A DNA stretch of 64,000 bases from JAOUEA01 sp963821935 (GTDB lineage: Bacteria > Actinomycetota > UBA4738 > HRBIN12): contig CAWGFM010000005.1 in NCBI GenBank assembly GCA_963821935.1, positions 372,001-436,000 of the forward strand, in the 5' to 3' direction. Position 1 is the stretch's first letter; each line of letters starts with the position of its first letter. The notes under the pieces were generated by a model. The model did no database searches and was not told the origin of the DNA. It saw nothing but the letters and a program-made list of their open reading frames with translations. Made by a program: the position numbers and the translations under genes. Shown piece after piece: positions 9,158 through 20,572 of the stretch.

Positions 9158-9234
9158 GTCACATCACTCCTCGTGGGACCAGCGTCTCACGGGGGTTTCG
9201 ATACGACGGCGGGCAGGGTTCGCCGATGGACACG

Positions 9235-10707
9235 CTACGGGTTCAGCCCGACCAAGGTCGCCAGATCCGCGAGGTCGGCGAAGGGGCTCGGCAGGATGAA
9301 GATGACCACCAAGGCCACCATCGCCACCGCGACGACTGCGGTGACCAGCACGGGCACCCGCAGCGGCGAGCCGTCCTCGGGGTCCTTGAAGATCATCTGC
9401 CTGGGCACCGCGAAGTAGTACGCGATGCTGATGACCGAGTTGACCAGCATGATGACGGCCAGGATCGGCCCCAGCGAACCCCCCCGGTCGATCGCGGCTC
9501 GGAAGATCAGCAGCTTGGCCCAGAAGCCACCGGTGGGCGGCACGCCGGCCAGCGAGATCATGAACACCGTCATGCCCACCGCCAACAAGGGAGCCGTCTT
9601 CGCGAGCCCTGCGAAATCGTTGAGCTGGAGCGTGGGATGGCGCCGGCTCACCGCCACGGCCACGGCGAACGCACCCAAGTTCATGATGCCGTAGATCAGG
9701 ATGTAGGCCACGGCCGAGGAGAACGCGGACTGGTTCGTGACGGGGTTGTCGGTCACCAGCGCGAACGTCAGGAGGATGTATCCCGCCTGTGCGATCCCCG
9801 AGTAGGCGAGCAGCCGCACGACCTGGGTCTGTTGCAACGCCACCAGGTTGCCGACGAACATCGTGGCTACCGACAGGAAGACGAACAGCGGTACCCAGAA
9901 CTCGTTCTGGCCGATGAAGGCCACGAACATGAGCTGGAGCAGCCCCGCGAACCCGGCCGCCGCCGAGGCGACCGCCAGGAACGCCGCCACGGGCACCGGC
10001 GCGCCCTCGTACGTGTCCGGCGCCCAGAACTGGAAGGGCACCGCGCTGACCTTGAACGCGAACCCCACCACCACGAACAGGATGGCCGCCAACGCCAGCT
10101 GCTCCTGGTCCCCCGGCACCCGAGCGAGCTGCGCCGCGATCTCGTTCAGCTGCGTCTCGCCGCCCGTGACCCCGTAGATCAGGCTCATGCCGAACAGCAT
10201 CACCGCGGTCGACAGCACGCCGATGATGAAGAACTTCACGCCGGCCTCGTTGGACTTGATGTCACCCTTGCGGAACGCCGCCATCAAGAACCCGGGTGCC
10301 GAAACCAGCTCGAGCGCGATGAACAACAACAGCATGTCGCGCGAGCTGGGCATCATGACGCAACCCAGGAACGAGGTGAGCAACAGGAAGTAGTACTCGC
10401 CCTGGTAGAAGCCTCCCTCGCGGAAGTACCGCAGCGACAGCGCGAGCACCACCACGGCCACCGCCATGAAGAACACCTTGAACAGCAGCGCGAAGTTGTC
10501 GACGACGTAGGTGCCATCGAACATCACGCGGGTGTCGCCGCCGATGAGGGTGAGCGTGGCTGCCAGCGTGGCGAGCACCCCCATCAGGCCCAACGGCATG
10601 GCGAGCCACTTCCTGCGCTCGGGCAGGAACACGTCCACGATCAGCACCAACAGGATGGTGCCGGACAGGATCAGCTCAGGGAGCAGCGCGTGGTAGTCGA
10701 TGTCCAT
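9235..10707 (-). CDS. nuoN: NADH-quinone oxidoreductase subunit N, second (incomplete) complex I
   Basis: This 490-residue, multi-helix protein belongs to the antiporter-like NuoL/M/N family and forms part of the proton-pumping arm. Recognisable pieces are YYFLLLTSFLGCVMM early, and later APDTYEGAPVPVAAFLA and SLAGVPPTGGFWAK, typical of NuoN. It starts at ATG 10707, 10 bases after nuoM. This is copy 1 of two; the other is at 19127-20572. It closes a cluster that lacks nuoD, E, F and G. Confidence 0.93.
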   Translation of the reverse strand: MDIDYHALLPELILSGTILLVLIVDVFLPERRKWLAMPLGLMGVLATLAATLTLIGGDTRVMFDGTYVVDNFALLFKVFFMAVAVVVLALSLRYFREGGFYQGEYYFLLLTSFLGCVMMPSSRDMLLLFIALELVSAPGFLMAAFRKGDIKSNEAGVKFFIIGVLSTAVMLFGMSLIYGVTGGETQLNEIAAQLARVPGDQEQLALAAILFVVVGFAFKVSAVPFQFWAPDTYEGAPVPVAAFLAVASAAAGFAGLLQLMFVAFIGQNEFWVPLFVFLSVATMFVGNLVALQQTQVVRLLAYSGIAQAGYILLTFALVTDNPVTNQSAFSSAVAYILIYGIMNLGAFAVAVAVSRRHPTLQLNDFAGLAKTAPLLAVGMTVFMISLAGVPPTGGFWAKLLIFRAAIDRGGSLGPILAVIMLVNSVISIAYYFAVPRQMIFKDPEDGSPLRVPVLVTAVVAVAMVALVVIFILPSPFADLADLATLVGLNP

Positions 10708-10717
10708 GCCTGGTCCA

Positions 10718-12253
10718 TCAACCCCCGACCAGCGACAGCAGGCTGCGCACGCCGTTGTCCGTGACGTCGAACACCAGGCTGGGGAACAGGCCCAGCACCA
10801 GGATCAGCGCGAGCAAGGGAAGCCATGCCACCCACTCAACCGCGAGGATGTCGCGAAGCCCGGATTCGTTCCACTTCTCGGGCAGGGTCCCCATGTTCAC
10901 GCGTTGCAACATCCACAGGAAGTAGCCGGCCGTGAGCACGGTTCCGATCCCGCCCATGACCATGAACAACCGGAACCACCCCACGTAGTCGGCCAGGAAG
11001 ATCTCGCTGGGATTGAACGAGGACAGCAGCGCCATGATCTCGCCCCAGAACCCCGCCAGACCCGGCAGGCCCAGCGACGCGATCGCGACGAACGCGAACA
11101 CGCCACCCAACTTGGGCATCTTCGTCATCATGCCGCCGCCGATCTCAGCGATCTGCCGGGTGTGGTAGCGGTCGTAGATCGACCCGACGCAGAAGAACAG
11201 CATGCCGGTGATGACACCGTGCGCGACCATGCCGAAGATCGCCGCCTGGATGCCGATCTCGGTGAGCGTGGCGATGCCCAGCATCACGAACCCCATGTGG
11301 CCCACCGACGAGAACGCGATCAGCCGTTTCAGATCCTTCTGCGCCAGGCAGGCCAGTGATGCGTACACGATGCCGATCGCTGCGAGCGCGCCGATCCAGG
11401 GCGCGTACCGCTGGGCCCCGTACGGCAGGAACGGCAGCGCGATCCTGATGAACCCGTAGGTGCCCATCTTCAGCATGACGCCGGCCAGCAACACGCTGCC
11501 GATCGTTGGTGCCTCGGTATGTGCGTCGGGAAGCCACGTGTGGAAGGGCCACATGGGGACCTTCACGGCGAACCCCAGCGCCACGGCCCCGAACACGATC
11601 AACTGGAACGTGTCCGTGTAGCCGCCCAGGCCGCCGAACCGTTGCAGCTCGACCATGTCGAAGGTGTGCGGGTCCGGTCCCTGGAAGTACATGGCCAGGA
11701 AGCCCAGCAGCATGAATACCGATCCGAGCAGCGTGTACAGGAAGAACTTGATGGCGGCGTACTCGCGGTTGGACGAACCCCAGATCCCGATCAGGAAGTA
11801 CATCGGGACCAGCACCATCTCCCAGAAGACGAAGAACAGGATCAGGTCGAACGCGATGAAGGTGCCGGCCATGCCGGTCTCGAGCAGCAGCATCAGGGCC
11901 AGGAATGCCCGGGTCCGTCCGGGGTCGGGCACGTAGCGCCAGCTGTAGATCGCGCACAGGAACGACAGCAGGAACGTGAGCACGAACAGCGGCAGCGAGA
12001 TGCCGTCGATGCCCACGTGGTACTGCACGCCGATCACGCCGATCCACTCGACGTCCAGCACGTACTGCAGACCGTCGGCGGCGTAGTCGAACCCGATCGC
12101 GATGGCCACGGCCAGCACCAGGGCGGCCCCGGTGACGACGATGCCCAGCATCCGGACCGCTCGGTCCTTGGCTTTGGGCATCACCGCGATCACCAACGCG
12201 CCCAGCAAGGGCAACAGCGTGGTGATCGTGATGGCCGAGTTCTCCCACGTCAT
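10718..12253 (-). CDS. nuoM: NADH-quinone oxidoreductase subunit M, second (incomplete) complex I
   Basis: A 511-residue antiporter-like membrane subunit. Family features include the central WPFHTWLPDAHTEAPT segment, the FFVFWEMVLVPMYFLIG helix with its conserved Glu, and the discontinuous-helix region SLGLPGLAGFWGE. NuoM is one of the three large proton-channel subunits. It lies between nuoL and nuoN in the usual order, 19 bases after nuoL. The paralog in the complete cluster (20569-22110) keeps the same key motifs but is clearly different in sequence. Confidence 0.94.
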   Translation of the reverse strand: MTWENSAITITTLLPLLGALVIAVMPKAKDRAVRMLGIVVTGAALVLAVAIAIGFDYAADGLQYVLDVEWIGVIGVQYHVGIDGISLPLFVLTFLLSFLCAIYSWRYVPDPGRTRAFLALMLLLETGMAGTFIAFDLILFFVFWEMVLVPMYFLIGIWGSSNREYAAIKFFLYTLLGSVFMLLGFLAMYFQGPDPHTFDMVELQRFGGLGGYTDTFQLIVFGAVALGFAVKVPMWPFHTWLPDAHTEAPTIGSVLLAGVMLKMGTYGFIRIALPFLPYGAQRYAPWIGALAAIGIVYASLACLAQKDLKRLIAFSSVGHMGFVMLGIATLTEIGIQAAIFGMVAHGVITGMLFFCVGSIYDRYHTRQIAEIGGGMMTKMPKLGGVFAFVAIASLGLPGLAGFWGEIMALLSSFNPSEIFLADYVGWFRLFMVMGGIGTVLTAGYFLWMLQRVNMGTLPEKWNESGLRDILAVEWVAWLPLLALILVLGLFPSLVFDVTDNGVRSLLSLVGG

Positions 12254-12272
12254 CTCGACTTCACGCTCCCTC

Positions 12273-14272
<2,000 letters not shown>

Positions 14273-14279
<7 letters not shown>

Positions 14280-14575
14280 TTCAGCAGGTTCACCTCATCG
14301 ACGTTGATCGATTCACGGGTTCGGAAGAGCAGGATCACGATGGCCAGCCCGATGCCGACCTCGGCGGCCGCGACGGCGATCACGAACAACGCGAACACCT
14401 GGCCACCGAGCCGACCCAACGACTGACTGAAGGCCACCAGGTTCACGTTGACCGCGTTCAACATGAGCTCGATCGCCATCAAGACCATGATCGCGTTGCG
14501 GCGAGCCAGCACGCCGTAGACCCCGGCTGAGAACAGCAGGGCGGAGAAGAACAACACCAGCGGCAATCGCACCAT
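14273..14575 (-). CDS. nuoK: NADH-quinone oxidoreductase subunit K, second (incomplete) complex I
   Basis: A 100-residue, three-helix protein. The conserved glutamates sit in MAIELMLNAVNVNL and in the helix containing AAAEVGIGLAIV; both are part of the proton path in known complexes. ATG 14575 overlaps the nuoJ stop as ATGA, which fixes the start although the frame stays open upstream. Confidence 0.94.
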
Positions 14576-15075
14576 CAGACATCGTCCTTGCGCGCAAGGA
14601 CGATGGCACCGATCAGCGCCGCCAGCAGCAGGAACGAGATGGCCTCGAACGGCAACACGTAGTCCGTGAAGATCGCGGTGCCGATGTCGCCCGTGTCCCC
14701 CTGCAGCGATCCTTCGGCAACCGCGTCGGCCACGGGGAACGCATCCTGGATCAAGAACACCAGCCCGGCGAACACGCCGACGCCGACGACGGCGCCCAGC
14801 CAACGCTGTTGGTTGTCCAGCGTGTCGCGCCCGATGGGGGCCTTCGTGAGCATCAGGCCGAACAGGAACAGGATGACGATGGCGCCCACGTAGATCAGGA
14901 TCTGCACCCAGCCCACGAACTCCGCTCCCAGCAGGAGATAGACGCCGCCAACCGACAACAGGGTGACGACCAGATAGAGGGCCGCGTGGACCACGTTGCG
15001 CGCAGCGACGACGCCGATCGCGGCGAGCCCACCGATCACCGCCATCACGCAGAACGCGTACTCCTGCGCCGTCAC
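14575..15075 (-). CDS. nuoJ: NADH-quinone oxidoreductase subunit J, second (incomplete) complex I
   Basis: A 166-residue, five-helix membrane subunit with the NuoJ segments NVVHAALYLVV and VGWVQILIYVGAIVILFLF. GTG 15075 overlaps the last bases of nuoI; longer in-frame starts would lie inside nuoI and add a non-membrane arginine-rich stretch, so they were rejected. NuoJ helps couple quinone reduction to proton movement through its pi-bulge helix. Confidence 0.92.
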   Translation of the reverse strand: MTAQEYAFCVMAVIGGLAAIGVVAARNVVHAALYLVVTLLSVGGVYLLLGAEFVGWVQILIYVGAIVILFLFGLMLTKAPIGRDTLDNQQRWLGAVVGVGVFAGLVFLIQDAFPVADAVAEGSLQGDTGDIGTAIFTDYVLPFEAISFLLLAALIGAIVLARKDDV

Positions 15076-15076
15076 G

Positions 15077-15637
15077 TCAGGCCGCTCCCTCGTCGGCGAC
15101 GGCTGCCAGGGTCTCCTCGTCGGGTGCCGGGGTGGCACCGACCTCGAGCTCGGGCGGGGGCAGGACGGTGTAGGTCCATTCCTCGAGGCGATCCTTCTCG
15201 TGGATCAGCTCGTCGAGCTCGTAGGTGGCGTACTCGAACTCGGGGCTCCAGAACAGCGCGTCGAACGGACACACCTCCACGCAGATGCCGCAGTACATGC
15301 AGAGGGCGTAGTCGATGGCGAACCGGTCCAGGATCTTTGCGGACCGTGCGCGGCCACCGCCCGCCGGGTCGTGCGACTCCTTGTGAGCTTCGATGTAGAT
15401 GCACCAATCGGGGCACTCGCGCGAGCACTTGTAGCAGACCGTGCAGTTGCCTTCTTTCAGCGCGATCACCCCGCGTGTTCGGGCCGGGAGATCGGGCTTG
15501 ACGTGCGGGTACTGTTGGGTCACGGCCGGCTTGAGCATGGTGCGCATCGTCACGGTGAGACCCTTCAGCAGGCCCTGGCCGACGCCGGATTCCGGTTGAT
15601 CCTTCGTTCCGCCGTCTCGCCCCGCCCCTCTTGCCAC
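15077..15637 (-). CDS. nuoI: NADH-quinone oxidoreductase subunit I (2[4Fe-4S]), second (incomplete) complex I
   Basis: A 186-residue iron-sulfur protein with two complete CxxCxxCxxxCP motifs, CTVCYKCSRECP and CMYCGICVEVCP, which bind clusters N6a and N6b in known enzymes. The cluster has no NuoE, F or G, so the electron donor to this subunit is unclear; a ferredoxin or shared NuoEFG are both possible. The C-terminal tail is rich in acidic residues and alanine. Confidence 0.93.
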   Translation of the reverse strand: MARGAGRDGGTKDQPESGVGQGLLKGLTVTMRTMLKPAVTQQYPHVKPDLPARTRGVIALKEGNCTVCYKCSRECPDWCIYIEAHKESHDPAGGGRARSAKILDRFAIDYALCMYCGICVEVCPFDALFWSPEFEYATYELDELIHEKDRLEEWTYTVLPPPELEVGATPAPDEETLAAVADEGAA

Positions 15638-15658
15638 GTCCGTCCTCCTCTCCGTGCG

Positions 15659-16687
15659 CTACGTGATCGCGACCTTGACGACCGCAACGCCCAAGATCCA
15701 CACCAACGAGAACGGGATCAGCACGAGCCATGCGAACCGTTGCAGTTGATCCTCGCGAAGGCGTGGATACGTGGCGCGCAGCCAGATGACCACGAACGAC
15801 AGCACGCCGATCTTGGCGAACATCCACATCGGCTCGGGGATCGGGATGCCCGGCAGCCCCTGATACCCGCCGAGGAACAGGACCGCCGCCACACCCGAGA
15901 GCGCCACGATGCCCCCGTACTCGGCCAGCAGGAAGAACGCGAACTTCAGTCCCGTGTACTCGGTGTAGGCGCCGAAGATGATCTCGGAATCGGCGATGGG
16001 CATGTCGAACGGCGGCCGCGTGAGCTCGGCGAGCACCGCGATCATGAAGATGATGAACAAGGGGAACAGCGGGATCACGTTCCACATGTCCTGCTGGCCC
16101 TCCACGATGCCGATCATCGACGTGGCGCCAGTGACCATGACCACCGCGGCCGCCGACAGCACCAGCGGCAGCTCGTAAGCGATCAGTTGCGCCGCGGCTC
16201 GGAGCGCGCCGATCAACGAGAACTTGTTGGCGCTGGACCACCCCGCCATGAGTACCCCGATCACCGACACGCTCGACATCGCCATGATGAAGAACACGCC
16301 CACGTCCAGGCTGATCGCGAACGCGCTCGCGCTGAACGGCAGCACCACCAAGATCGCGATGTACGGGATCATCGCCACCGCCGGCGCCAGCGAGAACACC
16401 GTGTTGTCGGCGGCGGCTGGCACGATGTCTTCCTTCTGGATGAACTTCACGCCGTCGGCCACCAGCTGGGCCCAGCCGTGGAAGGCCCCGGCCTCCATGG
16501 GACCGACGCGCGCCTGCATGTGGGCGAGCACCTTGTGCTCCATGTAGCCCACCGCCAGCGGCACCACCAAGAAGAAGACCAGGACGGCGGCCGCCTTGAG
16601 GATCAGCACGACCCAGAAGTTGTTGGAGATGTCGTTGAAGATCGACGTGGGCACCGCCTGCGCAGCCTGAGCGAGAGCGGCGATCAC
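15659..16687 (-). CDS. nuoH: NADH-quinone oxidoreductase subunit H, second (incomplete) complex I (divergent loop)
   Basis: A 342-residue, eight-helix subunit that lines the quinone chamber. The family motif ELTRPPFDMPIADSEI is recognisable but differs from the canonical RPPFDLAEAETELV found in the paralog at 25429-26562: the first acidic residues are replaced by Pro-Ile-Ala. This loop lies near the quinone site, so the change may matter. It overlaps nuoC by 4 bases; in a normal operon nuoD to nuoG would lie between these two genes. Confidence 0.92.
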   Translation of the reverse strand: MIAALAQAAQAVPTSIFNDISNNFWVVLILKAAAVLVFFLVVPLAVGYMEHKVLAHMQARVGPMEAGAFHGWAQLVADGVKFIQKEDIVPAAADNTVFSLAPAVAMIPYIAILVVLPFSASAFAISLDVGVFFIMAMSSVSVIGVLMAGWSSANKFSLIGALRAAAQLIAYELPLVLSAAAVVMVTGATSMIGIVEGQQDMWNVIPLFPLFIIFMIAVLAELTRPPFDMPIADSEIIFGAYTEYTGLKFAFFLLAEYGGIVALSGVAAVLFLGGYQGLPGIPIPEPMWMFAKIGVLSFVVIWLRATYPRLREDQLQRFAWLVLIPFSLVWILGVAVVKVAIT

Positions 16688-17199
16688 TCGGCGTCTTCCT
16701 CGCCTTCGGAATCGCCCGGCCAGGGTTTGGCCTCGCGGGTCATGAGCGGGAAGTCCTTGCGCAGCGGATGGCCCTCGAACGGCTCGGAGAGCAGCAGCTT
16801 GACGGGTTGCGGATGGTCCTGGAACCGGATGCCAAACATCTCGATCGCCTCGCGCTCATGCCAGTCGCACGTGGGCCACAGGTCCGAGATGGTGGGCAGC
16901 ACCGCGTCGTCGTGGGGCACCCGGACCTTCACCCGGACGTTGTGGTGGAACTCGGTGGAGAACAGGTGGGTGATGACCTCGAACCCGTCCTGTTCACCGA
17001 AGTCGACCCCGGCGACGAAGTCGCAGTAATCGCAGGCGAACTCGGGTTCGTCGCGCAGGAACCGACACACGTCGTGGTAGCGCTCACGCGTCACCGTGGC
17101 CACGGCGTGTCCGTCCTGTTCGGTGAGCTCGGTCACGTCGTCGCCGAACCGAGCTCGCAGCCGCGACCCGGCATCATCAGGAGACAACGGGCTCGGCAC
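16684..17199 (-). CDS. nuoC: NADH-quinone oxidoreductase subunit C, second (incomplete) complex I
   Basis: A 171-residue soluble subunit of the peripheral arm with the 30-kDa signature WHEREAIEMFGIRF and a C-terminal HPLRKDFPLM. GTG 17199 lies 6 bases after AGGAGG and overlaps the end of nuoB; the frame is open much further upstream but only inside nuoB. NuoC normally pairs tightly with NuoD, yet no nuoD follows here: the next gene is nuoH. Confidence 0.92.
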   Translation of the reverse strand: MPSPLSPDDAGSRLRARFGDDVTELTEQDGHAVATVTRERYHDVCRFLRDEPEFACDYCDFVAGVDFGEQDGFEVITHLFSTEFHHNVRVKVRVPHDDAVLPTISDLWPTCDWHEREAIEMFGIRFQDHPQPVKLLLSEPFEGHPLRKDFPLMTREAKPWPGDSEGEEDAE

Positions 17200-17695
17200 C
17201 CACGGCCTCCTGGTTGAACTTGTCCTGGATGTCCTCGTGTTTGATCTTGTCCTGCAGGGTGATGATGCCGTGGAGCAACGCCTCCGGCCGCGGTGGGCAG
17301 CCGGGCACGTACACGTCGATGGGCACGATCTGATCGACACCCTTGGTGACGGAGTAGCTGTCCCAGTAGGGCCCACCGCAGTTGGAGCAGGAGCCGAACG
17401 AGATGACGTATTTGGGGTCAGGCATCTGCTCGTACACACGCTTGAGCGCGGGTGCCATCTTGTCCGTCAGCGTGCCGGCCACCACCAACAGGTCGGCCTG
17501 CCGAGGTCCGTGCGCGAACGGGATCACCCCCAGCCGGATGAAGTCGTTCTTGGCGGTGGAGGCTGCGATGAACTCGATGGCGCAGCAGGCCAATCCGAAG
17601 TTCATGACCCACAGGGAGTAGCGACGGCCCCAGTTGAGGATGAACTTGACCGGTTGGACCTTGGTGAGCGAGGTCTTCTCCGTGATCAGGCCCAC
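17177..17695 (-). CDS. nuoB: NADH-quinone oxidoreductase subunit B (cluster N2), second (incomplete) complex I
   Basis: A 172-residue subunit with the cluster N2 ligands in place: the CC pair in GLACCAIEF, a Cys in SFGSCSNCGGPY and VPGCPPRPE. The SNCGG segment has one extra Cys compared with the usual SAGG or NSGG. GTG 17695 overlaps the end of nuoA. N2 passes electrons to quinone at the NuoB-NuoD interface, so the lack of a local NuoD is notable. Confidence 0.93.
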   Translation of the reverse strand: MGLITEKTSLTKVQPVKFILNWGRRYSLWVMNFGLACCAIEFIAASTAKNDFIRLGVIPFAHGPRQADLLVVAGTLTDKMAPALKRVYEQMPDPKYVISFGSCSNCGGPYWDSYSVTKGVDQIVPIDVYVPGCPPRPEALLHGIITLQDKIKHEDIQDKFNQEAVGAEPVVS

Positions 17696-18051
17696 TTCAA
17701 GACCCCCTTGCGCCAGGCGTACAGCAGCCCGACCGCCAGGATGAGGATGAAGATGGCCATCTCCACCACCGCGGCGTAGCCGATGTCCTCGAAGACCCTC
17801 GCCCAGGGGAACAGGAACACGCTCTCCACGTCGAAGATCACGAACAGGAACCCATATACGTAGTAGCGGACCTGGGACTGCGACCAGCCCTGACCCACGG
17901 GGTCGATCCCGCATTCGTAGGTGGTGAGCTTCTCGCGGGTGGGCTTGTGAGGAGCCACCAATCGTGCCGTGGTGAACGCCACAGCGACCAGCAGGGCACC
18001 GGCGGCCAGGACCGCGAGAACGACGGCGTAGTCGGCGTGATAAGTGGTCAT
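17686..18051 (-). CDS. nuoA: NADH-quinone oxidoreductase subunit A, second (incomplete) complex I
   Basis: A 121-residue, three-helix subunit with the family motif KLTTYECGIDPVGQ followed by RYYVYGFLFVIFDVE. It opens the incomplete nuo cluster and lies only 45 bases after the polyprenyl synthase, so it is probably cotranscribed. A TAGGAT sequence about 30 bases before the ATG could be a local -10 box, but without a clear -35. Confidence 0.94.
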   Translation of the reverse strand: MTTYHADYAVVLAVLAAGALLVAVAFTTARLVAPHKPTREKLTTYECGIDPVGQGWSQSQVRYYVYGFLFVIFDVESVFLFPWARVFEDIGYAAVVEMAIFILILAVGLLYAWRKGVLKWA

Positions 18052-18096
18052 GCGTGTGAGCGGATCCTCGGGCGCCCGTATCCTAGCAGCGCGTTT

Positions 18097-19122
18097 CTAT
18101 CCGGTCGTCTCCTCCCCTGTCGGCGCGCCGCACCGAACCGCCAGGAACTTCGCGAGCTGCTCCAACGCGTGTGAGGCAGCTCCTGACGGCAGCTGTCGTG
18201 CGAGCGCGGTGGCCCTGATGACCTCATCGGTGACGGCGCGGCGGGCAGCTTCGATGGACCCGCCGGCGCGCACGATCTCGAGGGCGCGATCCAGCATCTC
18301 GCCATCGGGAGCTCCGAGCGCCAGGATCCGTGACAGCTCCTCGCGCTGCGGGTCGTGCGCCAGCGCGTGCAGCACCGGCAGCGTGTACACGCCCTCCTTG
18401 AGGTCCTGCCCTGGCTCCTTGCCCAGCTCCATCTGGCTCGACGTGATGTCCATGATGTCGTCGGACAGCTGGTAGGCCATGCCCAGGGCGTCACCGAATT
18501 CCTCCACCACCTCGATGTGCTCGGAGGATGCATCCGAGAGCATGCCGCCCAACCGGCATGACGTGGCGATGAGGGACGCGGTCTTGCGGCGGATGATGGC
18601 GACGTAACTCTCGATGGCCTGGTCCACCTTGCCCGAGCTGTCCACCTCTCGGATCTGACCGTCGCACAGCACGGCGATCGTGCGGGCCAGCAGCCGGCAG
18701 ATCTCGGTGCCGAGCTCGGTCGAGATCTCCGAGGCCCTGGCGAACAGGTAGTCACCGCTCAGGATCGCGACGGTGTTGTCCCAGCGCACGTTGGCGCTGG
18801 GCGCGCCCCGTCGAGACTCAGCCTCGTCGATGACGTCGTCGTGGTACAGCGTCGCCAGGTGCACCAGCTCGATCGAGACCGATCCCTGGATCAAGCGGGG
18901 ATCGGTGGGGTCACCGAAGTAGCCCGCCAGCAGGACCAACATCGCCCGGAAGCGCTTGCCGCCGGCGGCGATGAGGTAGGACGACGTCTCGGTGAGCAGC
19001 CCCGACGACTCGGCCTGCACGGACTTCTCCAGGGCTGCCTCGACCTGATCGAGGTGCATGCGCACCTCCGATTCCAGGACGGGATCGGGAGCCTCGAGGC
19101 CCGGAATCACCCGGCGGCTCAT
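18097..19122 (-). CDS. Polyprenyl diphosphate synthase (trans-isoprenyl diphosphate synthase)
   Basis: A 341-residue all-helical prenyltransferase. The first Asp-rich motif is LYHDDVIDEAESRRG and the second is YQLSDDIMD; both bind the magnesium-diphosphate of allylic and isopentenyl substrates. GGKRFRAMLVLL near the N-terminus is also typical. Medium-to-long chain synthases of this type make the menaquinone side chain. Its position between two complex I clusters, 4 bases after nuoN, supports a quinone role. Product chain length cannot be read by eye. Confidence 0.9.
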   Translation of the reverse strand: MSRRVIPGLEAPDPVLESEVRMHLDQVEAALEKSVQAESSGLLTETSSYLIAAGGKRFRAMLVLLAGYFGDPTDPRLIQGSVSIELVHLATLYHDDVIDEAESRRGAPSANVRWDNTVAILSGDYLFARASEISTELGTEICRLLARTIAVLCDGQIREVDSSGKVDQAIESYVAIIRRKTASLIATSCRLGGMLSDASSEHIEVVEEFGDALGMAYQLSDDIMDITSSQMELGKEPGQDLKEGVYTLPVLHALAHDPQREELSRILALGAPDGEMLDRALEIVRAGGSIEAARRAVTDEVIRATALARQLPSGAASHALEQLAKFLAVRCGAPTGEETTG

Positions 19123-19126
19123 CGGC

Positions 19127-20572
19127 TCACCACCGCAGCACCCCCGCGTCCCGCAGGATCGGCAGGATCAACCCCGGGATCACCCCGAGCACCACGACCG
19201 CCAGGGCCGGCACGGCCAGCGCCATCCGCGGCGCCGGGGCGGTGTCGGCGATATCCTGTCCCTCGGGATCCCGCATCGCCATGATGGCGACGAGGCGCAG
19301 ATAGAAGAAGGCTCCGGCCACCGCCGCGAGGGTCCCGATCAGCGCCAGCACCCACCGGTCCGCCGAGATGGCAGCACCGAACACCACCACCTTGCCCACG
19401 AAGCCCGCGGTGGGTGGGATGCCGGCGAGTGACAGCAGGAACACCGTGAGGAGCCCAGCCAGCACCGGCTGACGCCGGGCGAGGCCCTTGAAACGATCGA
19501 ATCCGGTGTCTTCGCGCACGCCGCCCGACGCCAGCATCACGACGCCGAAGGCGCCGATCGCGGAGAGCCCGTACGTGACCAGATAGAAGAGCGCGGCGCC
19601 GATCGCGTCGGCATCGGACGAGGCGAACGCCGCCAGGATGAACCCCGCTTGGGCGATGCTCGAGTACGCCAGCATGCGCTTCGCGTCGGTCTGCGCGATC
19701 GCGAGCACGCTGCCCACCACCATGGAGACCGCCGACAGCACCACGAGCACGGGGGTCAGATCCCACCGCACCGCGACGAACGCGACATCGACGATGCGTA
19801 CCAGCGCCACGAAGACCGCGATCTTGGTCGCCGCCGACATGAACGCGGTCACCGGGCTCGGCGCACCCTGATAGACGTCGGGGGTCCACATGTGGAACGG
19901 GACCAACGAGACCTTGAACCCGAGTCCGATCACCAGCAACACGACCGCCAGCAACGCGAGGGCCTGGCTGTCGATGGTGCCTGCGAGGGCGTTGGCCAGG
20001 CCCTGGATGCTGGTGGTGGCGGCCGCTCCATAGGCCATCGCGATGCCGTACAGCTGGAACGCCGCCGCGAACGCCCCCAGCAGGAAGTACTTCATGGAGG
20101 CCTCGGTGGGACCTCGGCGGAACGTGAGCGCCGTCATCACGTAGAGCGCCAACGAGAGCGTCTCCACCGCCAGGAACACCACGATGAGGTCGGCGGCGAA
20201 CACCAGCAGGACCATGCCCCCCAGCGCGAAGAGCAACAGCGCGTAGAACTCGTTGCATCGGTGCTGGTCGGCTTGGAAGTAGTGGAATCCGAGGTAGGCA
20301 GCGAACACTCCCACACCGCACAGGGCGATCGTGGCCACAAGGGCCAGGTGATCCAGGTTCGCCATGCCTTCCATCACCACGGCCGGCTCTCGATCCCACA
20401 GCCACACCGCGGCGGCGGCGGTGGCCACCAGGACCGCCACGGTGAACAGCACGAACGGTTCCTGCGTGCCACGGCGGGCGAACGGCACGGCCACCAGGGT
20501 GATGAGCGCTCCCGCGAACACGATCAGGACCGGCAGGATCGGCAGGAGGTCGATCTCGGGCGTGGGGATCAC
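19127..20572 (-). CDS. nuoN: NADH-quinone oxidoreductase subunit N, complete complex I
   Basis: A 481-residue antiporter-like subunit with VPFHMWTPDVYQGAPSPVTA and SLAGIPPTAGFVGK, the NuoN forms of the channel and C-terminal motifs. ATG 20572 overlaps the nuoM stop. It is the last nuo gene of the 14-gene set and is followed after 4 bases by the polyprenyl synthase. Confidence 0.94.
   Translation of the reverse strand: MIPTPEIDLLPILPVLIVFAGALITLVAVPFARRGTQEPFVLFTVAVLVATAAAAVWLWDREPAVVMEGMANLDHLALVATIALCGVGVFAAYLGFHYFQADQHRCNEFYALLLFALGGMVLLVFAADLIVVFLAVETLSLALYVMTALTFRRGPTEASMKYFLLGAFAAAFQLYGIAMAYGAAATTSIQGLANALAGTIDSQALALLAVVLLVIGLGFKVSLVPFHMWTPDVYQGAPSPVTAFMSAATKIAVFVALVRIVDVAFVAVRWDLTPVLVVLSAVSMVVGSVLAIAQTDAKRMLAYSSIAQAGFILAAFASSDADAIGAALFYLVTYGLSAIGAFGVVMLASGGVREDTGFDRFKGLARRQPVLAGLLTVFLLSLAGIPPTAGFVGKVVVFGAAISADRWVLALIGTLAAVAGAFFYLRLVAIMAMRDPEGQDIADTAPAPRMALAVPALAVVVLGVIPGLILPILRDAGVLRW

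Noticed and set aside
9151..10764. A 537-codon plus-strand frame opposite nuoN, and similar long plus frames across both nuo clusters
   Set aside because: These are His/Gln/Arg-rich antisense frames common in GC-rich genes; the minus-strand proteins have all family motifs.
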